This document shows, in pieces, positions 32,745 to 41,692 of a stretch of DNA of 57,754 bases (the first letter of the stretch is position 1; each line of letters begins with the position of its first letter). A program made the translations under genes and the position numbers. Under the pieces are notes generated by a model. That model searched no databases. It had not been told where the DNA came from and saw nothing but the letters and a program-made list of their open reading frames with translations. This DNA comes from Microbispora sp. ZYX-F-249 (GTDB taxonomy: Bacteria > Actinomycetota > Actinomycetes > Streptosporangiales > Streptosporangiaceae). The DNA is taken from NCBI RefSeq assembly GCF_039649665.1, contig NZ_JBDJAW010000046.1:1-57754 (forward strand), written 5' to 3'.

Positions 32745-33925
32745 AGCGGTATCACCTCCACCTCACTGCCCTCGGGCAGCGAGGTCACGTCCTCGGGCAC
32801 CACGATCAACGCGTTCGCCCCGGCCAGCGCCGCGAGCTGGTGCGAGCCCTGCCGGGTCACCGGCGCGACGGTATCGCCGGTCAGCACGGCCCGCAGGTAC
32901 GACCGCTTGCCCGCCGGGGAGCGCACCGGGGCGGTGACGGTCGCGCGTACCGTCGCCGGCGGCCCGGCCGGGAGGCCCTGCATCACCCGCAGGGCCGGCT
33001 TCACGAAGAGGACGAACGACACGAACGACGAGACCGGATTGCCCGGCAGCGTGAAGATCGGCACCTGGTCCGGCCCCACGACGCCGAAGCCCTGCGGCAT
33101 GCCCGGCTGCATGGCGACCTTCTCGAAGGTCACCGTGCCCAGCGGCGACAGGGCCTCCTTGACCGGCTCGTACGCCCCCATCGAGACGCCGCCGCTGGTG
33201 ATCACGGCGTCGGCCCGCACGAGCTGGGCGTCCAGGGTGTCCAGGAACTCCTTGGGGTCGTCGGTCACCGAACCGGCCCGGAACCCCTCCGCCCCCGCCT
33301 CGCGCACGGCCGCGGTCAGCATGAAGCTGTTGGACTCCCAGATCCGCCCGGCGCCCAGCGGGGTGCCGGGCTCGGCGAGCTCGGCACCCGTGGACAGCAC
33401 GACGACCCTCGGCCGGGGCCGCACCCGCACCCGGCGGCGGCCGACCCCGGCGAGGATGCCGATCTGCGCGGGCCCGATCCTGGTGCCCTCGCGGAGCACC
33501 ACGTCGCCCGCCCGGACGTCCTCGCCCGCCCGCCGGATCGCGTTGCCGGGCGGGGCCGGTCTGTCGATCCGTACGCGGGCGGTGCCGCCGTCGGTCCATT
33601 CGACCGGGACGACGGCGTCGGCGCCGGTGGGCAGGGGCGCGCCGGTCATGATGCGGGTGACCAGGCCGGGCCCGAGGGCGTTCAGCCCGCCGTCGCCGGC
33701 CGCCACGTCCCCGATCACGGGCAGCGTGACGGGCGCGGCGGCCACGTCCTCGGCCCGTACGGCGTAGCCGTCCATCGCCGAGTTGTCGAACGGCGGCAGC
33801 GGGACGGGCGAGGCGACGTCCTCGGCCAGCACGGCACCGAGGGCGGCGTCGATCTCGACCTCGAGCGGCGCGAGCGGGCGCACCGCCGCGAGGATGTCGG
33901 CGAGATGGCGGTCGACCGGCTTCAT
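32741..33925 (-). CDS. glp: Gephyrin-like MoeA/Glp protein
   Basis: A 394-residue MoeA-family protein: PPFDNSAMDGYAVRAEDV, MTGAPLPTGADAVVPVEWTD, VVVLSTGAELAEPG, ITSGGVSMGAYE and LPGNPVSSFVSF, then domain IV. MoeA proteins insert molybdate into adenylated molybdopterin. In corynebacteria the homologue next to galU (Glp) is an FtsZ-binding divisome factor whose receptor is GlpR. The presence of sepX/glpR 2 kb away suggests the same here. ATG 33925, 4 bp after the galU stop. Confidence 0.9.
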   Translation of the reverse strand: MKPVDRHLADILAAVRPLAPLEVEIDAALGAVLAEDVASPVPLPPFDNSAMDGYAVRAEDVAAAPVTLPVIGDVAAGDGGLNALGPGLVTRIMTGAPLPTGADAVVPVEWTDGGTARVRIDRPAPPGNAIRRAGEDVRAGDVVLREGTRIGPAQIGILAGVGRRRVRVRPRPRVVVLSTGAELAEPGTPLGAGRIWESNSFMLTAAVREAGAEGFRAGSVTDDPKEFLDTLDAQLVRADAVITSGGVSMGAYEPVKEALSPLGTVTFEKVAMQPGMPQGFGVVGPDQVPIFTLPGNPVSSFVSFVLFVKPALRVMQGLPAGPPATVRATVTAPVRSPAGKRSYLRAVLTGDTVAPVTRQGSHQLAALAGANALIVVPEDVTSLPEGSEVEVIPL

Positions 33926-33929
33926 CGGC

Positions 33930-34835
33930 TCACTGTCCGGACTTGTCGAGGAACTCCCGCAGCCACGGCAGGAACTCGGGAGCGAGGTCGTCCCGGTTCG
34001 CGGCGAACTGCACCACGGTCTGCAGATACTCCAGCTTGTTGCCGGTGTCGTAGCGACGGCCGCGGAACAGCACGCCGTGCACCGGACCGCCCTCCTCCGG
34101 GCTCGCCGAGGCCAGCGTACGCAGGGCGTCGGTGAGCTGGATCTCGCCGCCACGCCCGGGCGGGGTCCGCTCCAGCACGCCGAACACGGCCGGGTCGATC
34201 ACGTAACGGCCGATGATGGCCCAGTTCGAGGGCGCCTCGTCGGCCGGGGGCTTCTCCACGAGGTCGGTGACGCGGACGACGTCGTCCTCGTCGGTCGGCT
34301 CGATGGCGGCGGCGCCGTACAGGGAGACGTGCTCGCGCGGCACCTCCATCAGCGCGACGACGCTGCCGCCGTAGGTCGCGCGCACCTCGATCATGCGCTT
34401 GAGCAGCGGATCGCGCGGGTCGATGAGGTCGTCGCCGAGCAGACAGGCGAACGGCTCGTGGCCGACGTGCTGCTTGGCGCACAGGACGGCGTGGCCCAGG
34501 CCCTTGGGCTCCCCCTGCCGCACGTAGTGCATGGTGGCGAGGTCGACGGGCTCTTTCACCTGGTTGAGCCGCTCTTCGTCGCCCTTGGCGCGAAGAGCGT
34601 CCTCAAGCTCGTACGCTACGTCGAAGTGGTCCTCGATCGAGCGCTTGTTGCGGCCGGTCACCATGAGGACGTCCAGCAGCCCGGCGGAGACGGCCTCCTC
34701 CACCACGTACTGGATGGCCGGCTTGTCGACGATGGGCAACATCTCCTTGGGGGTCGCCTTCGTCGCGGGAAGGAAGCGGGTGCCGAGACCCGCGGCGGGC
34801 ACGACGGCTTTGGTCACGGGATCGAAGTCAGCCAT
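33930..34835 (-). CDS. galU: UTP-glucose-1-phosphate uridylyltransferase
   Basis: GalU makes UDP-glucose for envelope polysaccharides. The 301-residue protein has TKAVVPAAGLGTRFLPATKATPKEMLPIVDKP (nucleotide-binding loop with catalytic Arg and Lys), CLLGDDLIDPRDPLL, GEIQLTDALRTLA, and FRGRRYDTGNKLEYLQTVVQF. It is the first gene of the galU-glp-moaC-mog-GNAT run and divergent from the 5-FTHF cyclo-ligase gene, with a 24-bp gap. Confidence 0.96.
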   Translation of the reverse strand: MADFDPVTKAVVPAAGLGTRFLPATKATPKEMLPIVDKPAIQYVVEEAVSAGLLDVLMVTGRNKRSIEDHFDVAYELEDALRAKGDEERLNQVKEPVDLATMHYVRQGEPKGLGHAVLCAKQHVGHEPFACLLGDDLIDPRDPLLKRMIEVRATYGGSVVALMEVPREHVSLYGAAAIEPTDEDDVVRVTDLVEKPPADEAPSNWAIIGRYVIDPAVFGVLERTPPGRGGEIQLTDALRTLASASPEEGGPVHGVLFRGRRYDTGNKLEYLQTVVQFAANRDDLAPEFLPWLREFLDKSGQ

Positions 34836-34859
34836 GAGTAGACACTAACGGAGCGGTCT

Positions 34860-35435
34860 TTGGACAAGATGAACCTACGTCGGCGCATCCTGCGCGCCCG
34901 GTCGGAACTCGATGCCGGGACGCTGCGCGAGTCGTCGGCGTCCATCCGGGAGTTACTCCTCGACCAGCCGTGGGTGCAGATGGCGGGCCTGGTCGCCTGC
35001 TACTGGTCGACCGGCACCGAGCCGTCCACACAGGGGCTGATCCTTGCCCTGTGGAAGCACGGCGCCACGGTGATCCTGCCGGTCCAGCGCCCGGACGGCG
35101 ACCTCGACTGGGCGGTGTACGACGGTCCTGACTCGCTGGCGCCCGGCCCCAATGGGATCATGGAGCCCGTGGACGTCCGGCGCGGCGTCGACGCGATCCG
35201 TACCGCCGCGCTGGTCATCGCGCCGGCCCTGGCGGTCGACCGGGTCACCGGCGTACGACTCGGCCGCGGCGGCGGCTTCTACGACCGCGCGCTCGCCCGC
35301 GTCGGGCCGAACGTGCCGACGGTGGCACTCCTGCACGAAGGCGAGCTGATGGAAGGGGTTCCGGCCGAGCCGCACGACCAGCGCGTACGCTTCGCCGCCC
35401 TCCCGAGTGGAATCGCCCGTTTGGTACAGATGTGA
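34860..35435 (+). CDS. 5-formyltetrahydrofolate cyclo-ligase
   Basis: The enzyme converts 5-formyl-THF to 5,10-methenyl-THF with ATP. The 191-residue protein has LRRRILRARSEL, CYWSTGTEPSTQGLILALW, and the ATP-binding signature GVRLGRGGGFYDRAL. The TTG at 34860 has ACGGAG 6 nt upstream; ATG 34869 is the alternative. It is divergent from galU, and the antiporter gene follows 33 bp later on the same strand. Confidence 0.93.
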   Translation: MDKMNLRRRILRARSELDAGTLRESSASIRELLLDQPWVQMAGLVACYWSTGTEPSTQGLILALWKHGATVILPVQRPDGDLDWAVYDGPDSLAPGPNGIMEPVDVRRGVDAIRTAALVIAPALAVDRVTGVRLGRGGGFYDRALARVGPNVPTVALLHEGELMEGVPAEPHDQRVRFAALPSGIARLVQM

Positions 35436-35468
35436 CAAGATTGACGTAATGGACGGCGAAGGGAGCGG

Positions 35469-36974
35469 GTGGGTCTGAACGTCTGGCTGCTCCTGTCCGC
35501 CGTCGTCGTCATCGCGGCCATCGCGTCCGTACGGATCGCGCACCGCACCGGCCTTCCCACGCTGCTCCTCTATCTCGGCCTCGGACTGCTGCTCGGTGAG
35601 GGCGGCATCGTCGGCATCAACTTCGACAACGCCCAGACGGCCCAGCAGCTCGGCATGATCGCGCTCGCCGTCATCCTCGCCGAGGGCGGTCTCACCACCA
35701 ACTGGAACCACGTACGCGACGCCGTGCCGACGGCGCTCGTGCTCGCCACGGTCGGGATCGCGGTCAGCGTCGTCGTGCTCGCGGCGGGCGTCGCCGTCCT
35801 GCTCGGCATGGAGTGGCGGATGGCGCTGCTGCTCGGCGCGTTCCTGGCGTCGACCGACGCGGCGGCCGTGTTCTCCGTGCTGAGACGGCTGCCGCTGCCG
35901 CCCCGGCTCGCCGGGATCCTGGAGGCCGAGTCGGGCTTCAACGACGCCCCGACCGTCATCCTCGTGATCATGCTGAGCGCGGGCTCGACGCTGACCCTGT
36001 CGCTGCCGCACGTCCTGCTGGACACCACCGTCGAACTGGTCATCGGCGCGGCCGTCGGCCTCGCCGTGGGCCCGGCGGGGGTGTACGCGCTGCGCCGGGT
36101 CGCCCTGCCCGCCTCCGGCCTCTACCCGATCGCGGTGCTGGCGCTCGCGTTCGTCACCTACAGCGGGGCGACTCTGCTGCACGGCAGCGGGTTCCTCGCG
36201 GTCTACCTGACGACGCTGGTCCTGGGCAACGCCAAGCTCCCCCACCGCGCCGCCACGCGCGGCTTCGCGGAGGGCGCCGCCTGGCTCGCCCAGATCGGGC
36301 TGTTCGTCATGCTCGGCATGCTCGCGGATCCGCGCGAACTGCCGGGTGTGCTCGTCCCGGCCCTGGTGTCGGGCCTGCTGCTGGTCCTGCTCGCCCGCCC
36401 GGCGTCCGTGCTGCTGTCCGCGGCGGTCGCGCGGCTCCTGCGCCTTGGTGCGCTGTCGTGGCGCGAGCAGGTGTTCCTGTCGTGGGCGGGACTGCGCGGC
36501 GCGGTGCCCATCGTGCTGGCCGCGATCCCCTGGGCCGCCGGCCTGCCGGGGGCGAAGGGACTGTTCAACGACGTCTTCATCATCGTCATCGTGTTCACGA
36601 TCCTGCAGGGGCCCACGCTGCCGTACCTCGCCAAGGTGCTCGGCCTGGCGGCGGAGGGCGAGGCGCGCGACCTCGACGTGGAGGCCGCGCCGCTGGAGGA
36701 GTTGAACGCCGACCTGCTGCAGGTCCGCATTCCGTCCGGCTCGCTCATGCACGGCGTGGAGATCTTCGAGCTCCGGCTGCCCGCGAACACCATGGTCACG
36801 CTCGTCGTACGGAACGGGCAGTCGTTCGTGCCCGCGCAGACGACCCGGCTGCTGGCGGGCGACCAGCTTCTCGTGGTCACCACGGCCGCCCAGCGGGAGA
36901 CGGTCGAACGCCGCCTGCGCGCCGTGAGCCGCCGCGGCAAGCTCGCCGGTTGGTACGGCGAACGCGGCAACTGA
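35469..36974 (+). CDS. Cation/proton antiporter (NhaP2/CPA1 type) with TrkA-C domain
   Basis: A 501-residue protein. Residues 1-390 hold about 12 membrane segments of the Na/H exchanger fold, including LAEGGLTTNW, FLASTDAAAVFSVLR and LEAESGFNDAPTVIL (acidic residues of the transport site), and WAGLRGAVPIVLA. The C-terminal cytoplasmic part (about 410-490) is a TrkA_C (RCK-C) ligand-binding domain. Such proteins export K+ or Na+ in exchange for H+. GTG 35469 with GGAG upstream. Confidence 0.92.
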   Translation: MGLNVWLLLSAVVVIAAIASVRIAHRTGLPTLLLYLGLGLLLGEGGIVGINFDNAQTAQQLGMIALAVILAEGGLTTNWNHVRDAVPTALVLATVGIAVSVVVLAAGVAVLLGMEWRMALLLGAFLASTDAAAVFSVLRRLPLPPRLAGILEAESGFNDAPTVILVIMLSAGSTLTLSLPHVLLDTTVELVIGAAVGLAVGPAGVYALRRVALPASGLYPIAVLALAFVTYSGATLLHGSGFLAVYLTTLVLGNAKLPHRAATRGFAEGAAWLAQIGLFVMLGMLADPRELPGVLVPALVSGLLLVLLARPASVLLSAAVARLLRLGALSWREQVFLSWAGLRGAVPIVLAAIPWAAGLPGAKGLFNDVFIIVIVFTILQGPTLPYLAKVLGLAAEGEARDLDVEAAPLEELNADLLQVRIPSGSLMHGVEIFELRLPANTMVTLVVRNGQSFVPAQTTRLLAGDQLLVVTTAAQRETVERRLRAVSRRGKLAGWYGERGN

Positions 36975-37107
36975 GCGGAGCTGCCGAAGGGGTCACGGGC
37001 GAAAGGGACACCCGGGGGCAATAAACATGGCTGGAGTGGCGTTTGCGCTTGTTGATTGCGTACGATTAGCAATCGACCCGGTCGAGTGCCAGTCTCAGGA
37101 GGAGCGA

Positions 37108-37443
37108 GTGCCTACCTACCAGTACGCCTGTACCGCTTGCGGTGAGCAGCTGGAGGCCGTCCAGAAGTTCTCTGACGACCCGCTCACGGAGTGCCCGGCC
37201 TGCCAGGGCAAGCTGCGCAAGGTCTTCTCCGCCGTTGGCATCGTGTTCAAGGGCTCCGGCTTCTACCGGACCGACAGCCGTTCGTCGAGCTCGTCGTCGA
37301 CGCCGGCCTCCACCACGTCGTCGGCCTCGAAGTCGTCCGGCGACTCGGGCAAGAAGGAGGCGGCCGCCTCCACGAGCTCGTCGAGCTCGTCGAGCACCTC
37401 CTCGTCCAGCACGTCGTCGTCCGGCTCCACGGCCGCCGCCTGA
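37108..37443 (+). CDS. FmdB-family zinc-ribbon protein
   Basis: A 111-residue protein starting PTYQYACTACGEQLEAVQKF, with a second CxxC in ECPACQGKLRKVF, the FmdB zinc ribbon. The C-terminal half (about 58-111) is a low-complexity Ser/Thr tail broken by KKEAAA. GTG 37108 is well supported by AGGAGG 5 nt upstream. The function is unknown despite the historical link to formamidase regulation. A TTATCCACA 9-mer follows directly after its stop (37446-37454). Confidence 0.9.
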   Translation: MPTYQYACTACGEQLEAVQKFSDDPLTECPACQGKLRKVFSAVGIVFKGSGFYRTDSRSSSSSSTPASTTSSASKSSGDSGKKEAAASTSSSSSSSTSSSSTSSSGSTAAA

Positions 37444-37505
37444 GGTTATCCACAGGGGTCGGCGGGACGCGCCGGGTGTGCCGCGGCGTTCGCTAGGGTC
37501 GGCCC

Positions 37506-38312
37506 ATGGTCAATCGCGCAGACATCGGGGTCATCGGCGGTTCGGGGTTCTACTCGCTGCTGGAGGACGCCGAAGAGATCGACGTGACGACGCCGTACGG
37601 CCCGCCGAGTGACTCGATCACCGTGGGCCGCATCGGCGAGCGGACCGTCGCGTTCGTCCCCCGGCACGGCCGCGGCCACACTTTTCCTCCCCACCGCATC
37701 CCCTATCGGGCGAACATGTGGGCGCTGCGGTCCCTCGGCGTCCGCCAGGTGCTCGCGCCCAGCGCGGTCGGGTCCTTGCGCCCGGAGATCGGCCCGGGCG
37801 CCCTCGTGATCCCCGACCAGCTCGTGGACCGCACCCAGGGCCGCGAGCAGACCTATTACGACATGGGCGGGGCCGTCCACGTCTCGTTCTCCGACCCCTA
37901 CTGCCCCTCGGGCCGGGCGGCCGCCGTCGCCACGGCGCGCGAGACGGGCTGGGACACGGTCGACGGCGGCACCCTGGTCGTGGTCCAGGGGCCCCGCTTC
38001 TCCACCCGGGCCGAGTCGAAGTGGTTCTCGGGCGCGGGGTGGTCGATCATCGGCATGACCGGGCACCCCGAGGCCGTCCTCGCCCGTGAGCTCGCCCTCT
38101 GCTACACGACGCTCGCCCTCGTGACCGACCACGACGCCGGCGTCGAGGCCGGTGAGGGGGTCACCCACGAGGAGGTCCTGGCCTTCTTCGCCGCCAACGT
38201 CGAGCGGATGCGCGCTCTGGTCGCCCAGGTCGTCGAGGCCCTGCCGGAGCAGCGTGGCTGCCCCTGCGGCAGCGCGCTCGACGGCGTCGAACTGCCGATC
38301 GAGCTCCCCTGA
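37506..38312 (+). CDS. mtnP: S-methyl-5'-thioadenosine phosphorylase
   Basis: The enzyme cleaves methylthioadenosine from polyamine synthesis to adenine and methylthioribose-1-phosphate. The 268-residue protein has IGVIGGSGFYSLL (phosphate loop), VPRHGRGHTFPPHRIPYRAN, APSAVGSLRPEIGPG, VVVQGPRFSTRAESKWF, GMTGHPEAVLARELALCY and LVTDHDAG (purine-site Asp). The Pro-His pattern and Asp fit the MTAP branch. ATG start, 62 bp after the FmdB gene. Confidence 0.93.
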   Translation: MVNRADIGVIGGSGFYSLLEDAEEIDVTTPYGPPSDSITVGRIGERTVAFVPRHGRGHTFPPHRIPYRANMWALRSLGVRQVLAPSAVGSLRPEIGPGALVIPDQLVDRTQGREQTYYDMGGAVHVSFSDPYCPSGRAAAVATARETGWDTVDGGTLVVVQGPRFSTRAESKWFSGAGWSIIGMTGHPEAVLARELALCYTTLALVTDHDAGVEAGEGVTHEEVLAFFAANVERMRALVAQVVEALPEQRGCPCGSALDGVELPIELP

Positions 38313-38445
38313 GACCACCGATGCGTGCCATGACCCGTGATCGGCGGCGACACACCGCACGCCGAGCGCCCCTGACGGTTCCCGCCGACGGAACAGGCGA
38401 CCGTCCGGGGCATGAAGCCCGGTCCCGGGCGGTGGCGAGGACGCC

Positions 38446-39207
38446 GTGCGAGGCCTGAGGCGCCTGGCGGGGCGCCGTCGCCGTCCGATCGCCGCCGTCC
38501 TCGCCGGTGCGGCGGTGGCCTGCGTGCTGCTGGCCGTCCGGACCCCTGACGGCGTGGAGGTCCTCGCCGCCGCCCGAGACCTTCCCGGAGGCCGGCTCGC
38601 CTCCTCCGACGTCATGGTCGTACGGCTGCCGCCCGACGCGGTGCCCGCCGGGGCATACGCGCCCGGCACGCCGGTGACGGGCCGCGTCGTCGCCGGTGCG
38701 CTGCGCCGGGGCGAGCCGCTCACCGACGCGCGGCTGCTCGGCCCCGGCCTGTTCCGCCGGGTCCTGGCCGTGGGGACGGCGCAGGGACAGGAGCCCGGCG
38801 CACAGACGTCCGGCGGGCAGGTGGCTGAGGGCGCGGTCGGCGGTGCTCCGGACGCCGAGGGGAAGGCGGCGCAGGTCACGGAGCCCGAAGCCGCGGGACC
38901 CATTGAGTCTCAGCCCGCGGGGACGCAGGTCACGGGGGCGGGATTGGTCGCGACGCCGATCCGGATCGCCGATCCCGACGCCGCCCGGCTGCTGTTCCCG
39001 GGTGACGTCATCGATGTCCTCGCGGCCTTCGAGGACGGGCCCTTCCAGGCCCGGACCGTCGCCCAGGAGGTGCGGGTGATCGCCCGGCCACCGGGCCGTA
39101 CGGACGGCGGCGCGCTGCTCGTGCTGGCCACGACCCCCGGCCAGGCCGCGCAACTCGCCCAGGCCCAGGCGCAGGGCAGGCTGTTCGTCGCCATCCACCC
39201 GCGCTGA
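38446..39207 (+). CDS. SAF-domain protein, CpaB/RcpC-like
   Basis: A 253-residue protein with an N-terminal membrane anchor (RRRRPIAAVLAGAAVACVLLAV), then a SAF domain (about 35-95: VLAAARDLPGGRLASSDVMVVRLPPDAVPAGAY...VVAGALRRGEPLTDARLLG). A Gly/Glu/Ala-rich linker follows (about 105-150), and an RcpC-like beta domain (PIRIADPDAARLLFPGDVIDVLAAFE...). CpaB proteins belong to Flp/Tad pili, but no pilus genes lie near, so its role is open. GTG start. Confidence 0.82.
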   Translation: MRGLRRLAGRRRRPIAAVLAGAAVACVLLAVRTPDGVEVLAAARDLPGGRLASSDVMVVRLPPDAVPAGAYAPGTPVTGRVVAGALRRGEPLTDARLLGPGLFRRVLAVGTAQGQEPGAQTSGGQVAEGAVGGAPDAEGKAAQVTEPEAAGPIESQPAGTQVTGAGLVATPIRIADPDAARLLFPGDVIDVLAAFEDGPFQARTVAQEVRVIARPPGRTDGGALLVLATTPGQAAQLAQAQAQGRLFVAIHPR

Positions 39208-39233
39208 GGGAACAGCGCGGGGGCCCGGGAGGC

Positions 39234-40475
39234 TCAACCGACCAGGAGCGTCGCGATGGCGGGGCCGAACGCGGCCCCGAGCAGGTAGGCGAGGTTGAAC
39301 AGGCCCATCGCCGCCGGCCGTTCCGATGCGGGCACGGCAGCGGCGGCGCGGGCGGCGTACGCCCCCTGCCCGGAGGCGGCGGCGACCGAGGCGAGCGCCT
39401 GGGCGGCGAGCAACGCACCCGGCCCGCGGCCCAGCACGGCCAGCACCCCGCCCGCCGCGCTCAGCACAGGGAACACCACCGCCGCCACGCCGAACGAACC
39501 GCGGGCGGTGGCCGCGATCACCGGATAGGACGCGAGCCCGCCGAACAGCAACGGCCAGGTGATGGCCAGGCCGACCTGCCCGCGGCTCCAGCCCGAGTGC
39601 TCGGCGAGCAGCGGCGGCAACGCGTAGATCATCCCGAAGTTGACCACCGCCAGCAGGAACGCCAGCCCTGCCGAGACCAGGAACACCGGGGCGCGTAGGA
39701 CCGCCGTCGGCACGAACCCGTCCGGCCGGGCGCGCAACCGCAGCGCCAGCAGCACCCCGGCCGCGACCGCCGCGCCACTCGCGGCCTGCCACGCGTGCGG
39801 CAGGACCACCAGAGCCGTCACCAGCGCCGTCACCAGCACCGCGCCGACGAGGTCGAACGGCATGGCCGACAGCGGGGTCACGGGCCGTCCGCGCAGGACG
39901 AACGGCACAGAGAGCAGGCTGAGTGCGGGCAGCGCCAGTGTGGCCCGCCAGCCGAGCAGGCCCGCGACCACGTCACCGGTGAGCGGGGCGGCGGCCCCGA
40001 TCGTCGCGAGCGACGCCGTGACCAGCCCCATCACGCGGGCCGAGCCGGCGAGGCTCATCGCGATCGTGGTGAGCCCGGCGGCGCCGAGGCCCTGGATCGC
40101 GCTCCCGGCGACCAGCAGGGGCAGCGCCGGGGCCACGACCGTCAGGGCCGCGCCCAGCAGGACGAGTGCGGCACCGGTGAGCAGCGCCGCGGGGGTCCCC
40201 CGGCGGCGCTGCAGACCGGCCATCAGCGGTGTGCCCACCGCGATGGCCCATCCGAAGGCCGTGACGATGAAGGTCGCCGCGTCCACCGTCGTGCCGAGGT
40301 CCCGGGCCGTGTCCGCGAGCACCAGGGCCGACCCGGCGATCCCGAAGGACATCGGTCCGGCCAGCAGCGCCAGCCACACCCCCGGCACCCCTCGCGCCGC
40401 GCCGCGCGCGTCCGCGCCGCGGTCGCCCTCCGGGTCCCGCGTCCGCGCGACGGCCGGGTCCTGCCCCCCGCTCAT
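39234..40475 (-). CDS. MFS transporter
   Basis: A 413-residue major facilitator with about 12 membrane segments and a 30-residue charged N-terminal tail. Motif A is the degenerate GTPLMAGLQRRRGTPAALL after helix 2; motif C-like glycines appear in helix 5 (GDVVAGLLGW). It is probably a drug or metabolite exporter. The ATG at 40475 overlaps the stop of the old yellow enzyme gene (ATGA), so the two are co-translated. Confidence 0.88.
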   Translation of the reverse strand: MSGGQDPAVARTRDPEGDRGADARGAARGVPGVWLALLAGPMSFGIAGSALVLADTARDLGTTVDAATFIVTAFGWAIAVGTPLMAGLQRRRGTPAALLTGAALVLLGAALTVVAPALPLLVAGSAIQGLGAAGLTTIAMSLAGSARVMGLVTASLATIGAAAPLTGDVVAGLLGWRATLALPALSLLSVPFVLRGRPVTPLSAMPFDLVGAVLVTALVTALVVLPHAWQAASGAAVAAGVLLALRLRARPDGFVPTAVLRAPVFLVSAGLAFLLAVVNFGMIYALPPLLAEHSGWSRGQVGLAITWPLLFGGLASYPVIAATARGSFGVAAVVFPVLSAAGGVLAVLGRGPGALLAAQALASVAAASGQGAYAARAAAAVPASERPAAMGLFNLAYLLGAAFGPAIATLLVG

Positions 40476-41560
40476 CGGGCGGCCCCCACCGGCAGCGCCG
40501 GATAGTCGGTGTAGCCGCGGTGGTCGCCGCCGTAGTAGGTGGCCGGGTCGGCCTCGTTGTACGGCCCGCCGGCCGCGACGCGTACGTGCAGGTCGGGATT
40601 GGCCAGCCAGAGCCGGCCGAAGGCGATCGCGTCGGCCAGGCCGGAGCGCAGCGCCTCGACGCCGTCGTCGACGGTCGCCGCCTCCTCTCCGCCGTACGGG
40701 TGCGGGTTGAGCACGAGCGCGCCCGGCCACTCGGTGCGCAGCGCCTTGGTGAGGGCGCGCGTGCCGTTCTCGGAGACGTGCAGGTAGGCCAGGCCGTACG
40801 GGGCCAGCGCACGAGCCAGCTCGGGATAGAGCGAGTCGGGGTCGCTCTCGTCGATTCCGTTGTAGGTGATGCCGGGCGAGATGCGGATTCCCGTGCGGGC
40901 CGGGCCGATGGCGTCGGCGACCGCCTGCACGACCTCGACGGCGAAGCGGATGCGCCCCTCGACGGACCCGCCGTAGGCGTCGGTGCGCCGATTGGTGTTG
41001 TCCGACAGGAACTGGTGGACGAGGTAGCCGCTCGCCCCGTGCACCTCGACACCGTCGAAGCCCGCGTCCATGGCGTACCTGGCCGCGACGGCGAACTCCT
41101 CGATGACCCGGGCGATGTCCGCCGTGGTCATCTGCCGTGGCGTCGGCAGGTCGAGCAGACCCGTGGGCGTGTAGAGCCGCTCGCTGTCGCACCGGATCGG
41201 CGACGGCGCCAAGGGGAGATCGCCGTCCGGATACAGGTAGGGGTGGCCCATCCGGCCCGCGTGCATGAGCTGGACGAAGATGCGGCCGCCACGCCGGTGC
41301 ACCTCGTCCGTGACCAGCCGCCAGGCGGCTGCCTGCTCAGGCGTGTGCAGGCCGGGCGTGTCGATGTAGCCCTGGCCCAGCACGCAGGGCTGGGTGCTCT
41401 CGGCGATGACGAGCCCGGCTCCCGCGCGCTGGCCGTAGTAGTCCGCCGTGAGGGCGTTCACCAGGCCGTTCCGCGCGCGGTTGCGGGTCATCGGAGCCAT
41501 GACCAGACGGTTGGGCAGGTCAAGCGTGCCCAGGGTCGTCGGCTCCAGCAGTTCGCTCAT
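40472..41560 (-). CDS. Old yellow enzyme-type alkene reductase
   Basis: A 362-residue FMN flavoprotein of the OYE family reducing activated C=C bonds with NAD(P)H. Blocks: LPNRLVMAPMTRNRARNG, GAGLVIAESTQPCVLGQGY, FVQLMHAGRMGHP, GFDGVEVHGASGYLVHQFL (His and the following residues bind substrate), SVEGRIRFAVEVV, GIRISP and AFGRLWLANPDL. It is coupled to the MFS gene and divergent from the large LuxR regulator at 41693, which may control them. Confidence 0.93.
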   Translation of the reverse strand: MSELLEPTTLGTLDLPNRLVMAPMTRNRARNGLVNALTADYYGQRAGAGLVIAESTQPCVLGQGYIDTPGLHTPEQAAAWRLVTDEVHRRGGRIFVQLMHAGRMGHPYLYPDGDLPLAPSPIRCDSERLYTPTGLLDLPTPRQMTTADIARVIEEFAVAARYAMDAGFDGVEVHGASGYLVHQFLSDNTNRRTDAYGGSVEGRIRFAVEVVQAVADAIGPARTGIRISPGITYNGIDESDPDSLYPELARALAPYGLAYLHVSENGTRALTKALRTEWPGALVLNPHPYGGEEAATVDDGVEALRSGLADAIAFGRLWLANPDLHVRVAAGGPYNEADPATYYGGDHRGYTDYPALPVGAAR

Positions 41561-41692
41561 GTCGTCCTCCCCACTTCAGGTGAGCGTCTGTGCCGGTCCG
41601 ACGGTACGAGCGGGCGGTTACGGGCCGAATCGGTAAGGTTTCGGTACTGCGGTACGGGTGTCAGATGTACGTACCTACCGAGCGGGGGCGCT

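Noticed and set aside
37446..37454. DnaA box TTATCCACA after the FmdB gene
   Set aside because: A single 9-mer with no cluster and no dnaA, dnaN or rpmH nearby is not an origin.
40476..41192. In-frame extension upstream of the MFS gene
   Set aside because: It overlaps the old yellow enzyme gene in another frame, and the ATG at 40475 overlaps that gene's stop, as expected in an operon.
40520..41692. In-frame extension of the LAL regulator by about 390 codons
   Set aside because: It lies antisense to the old yellow enzyme gene. The natural LAL start (LYGR) is at 41693 with a ribosome-binding site.
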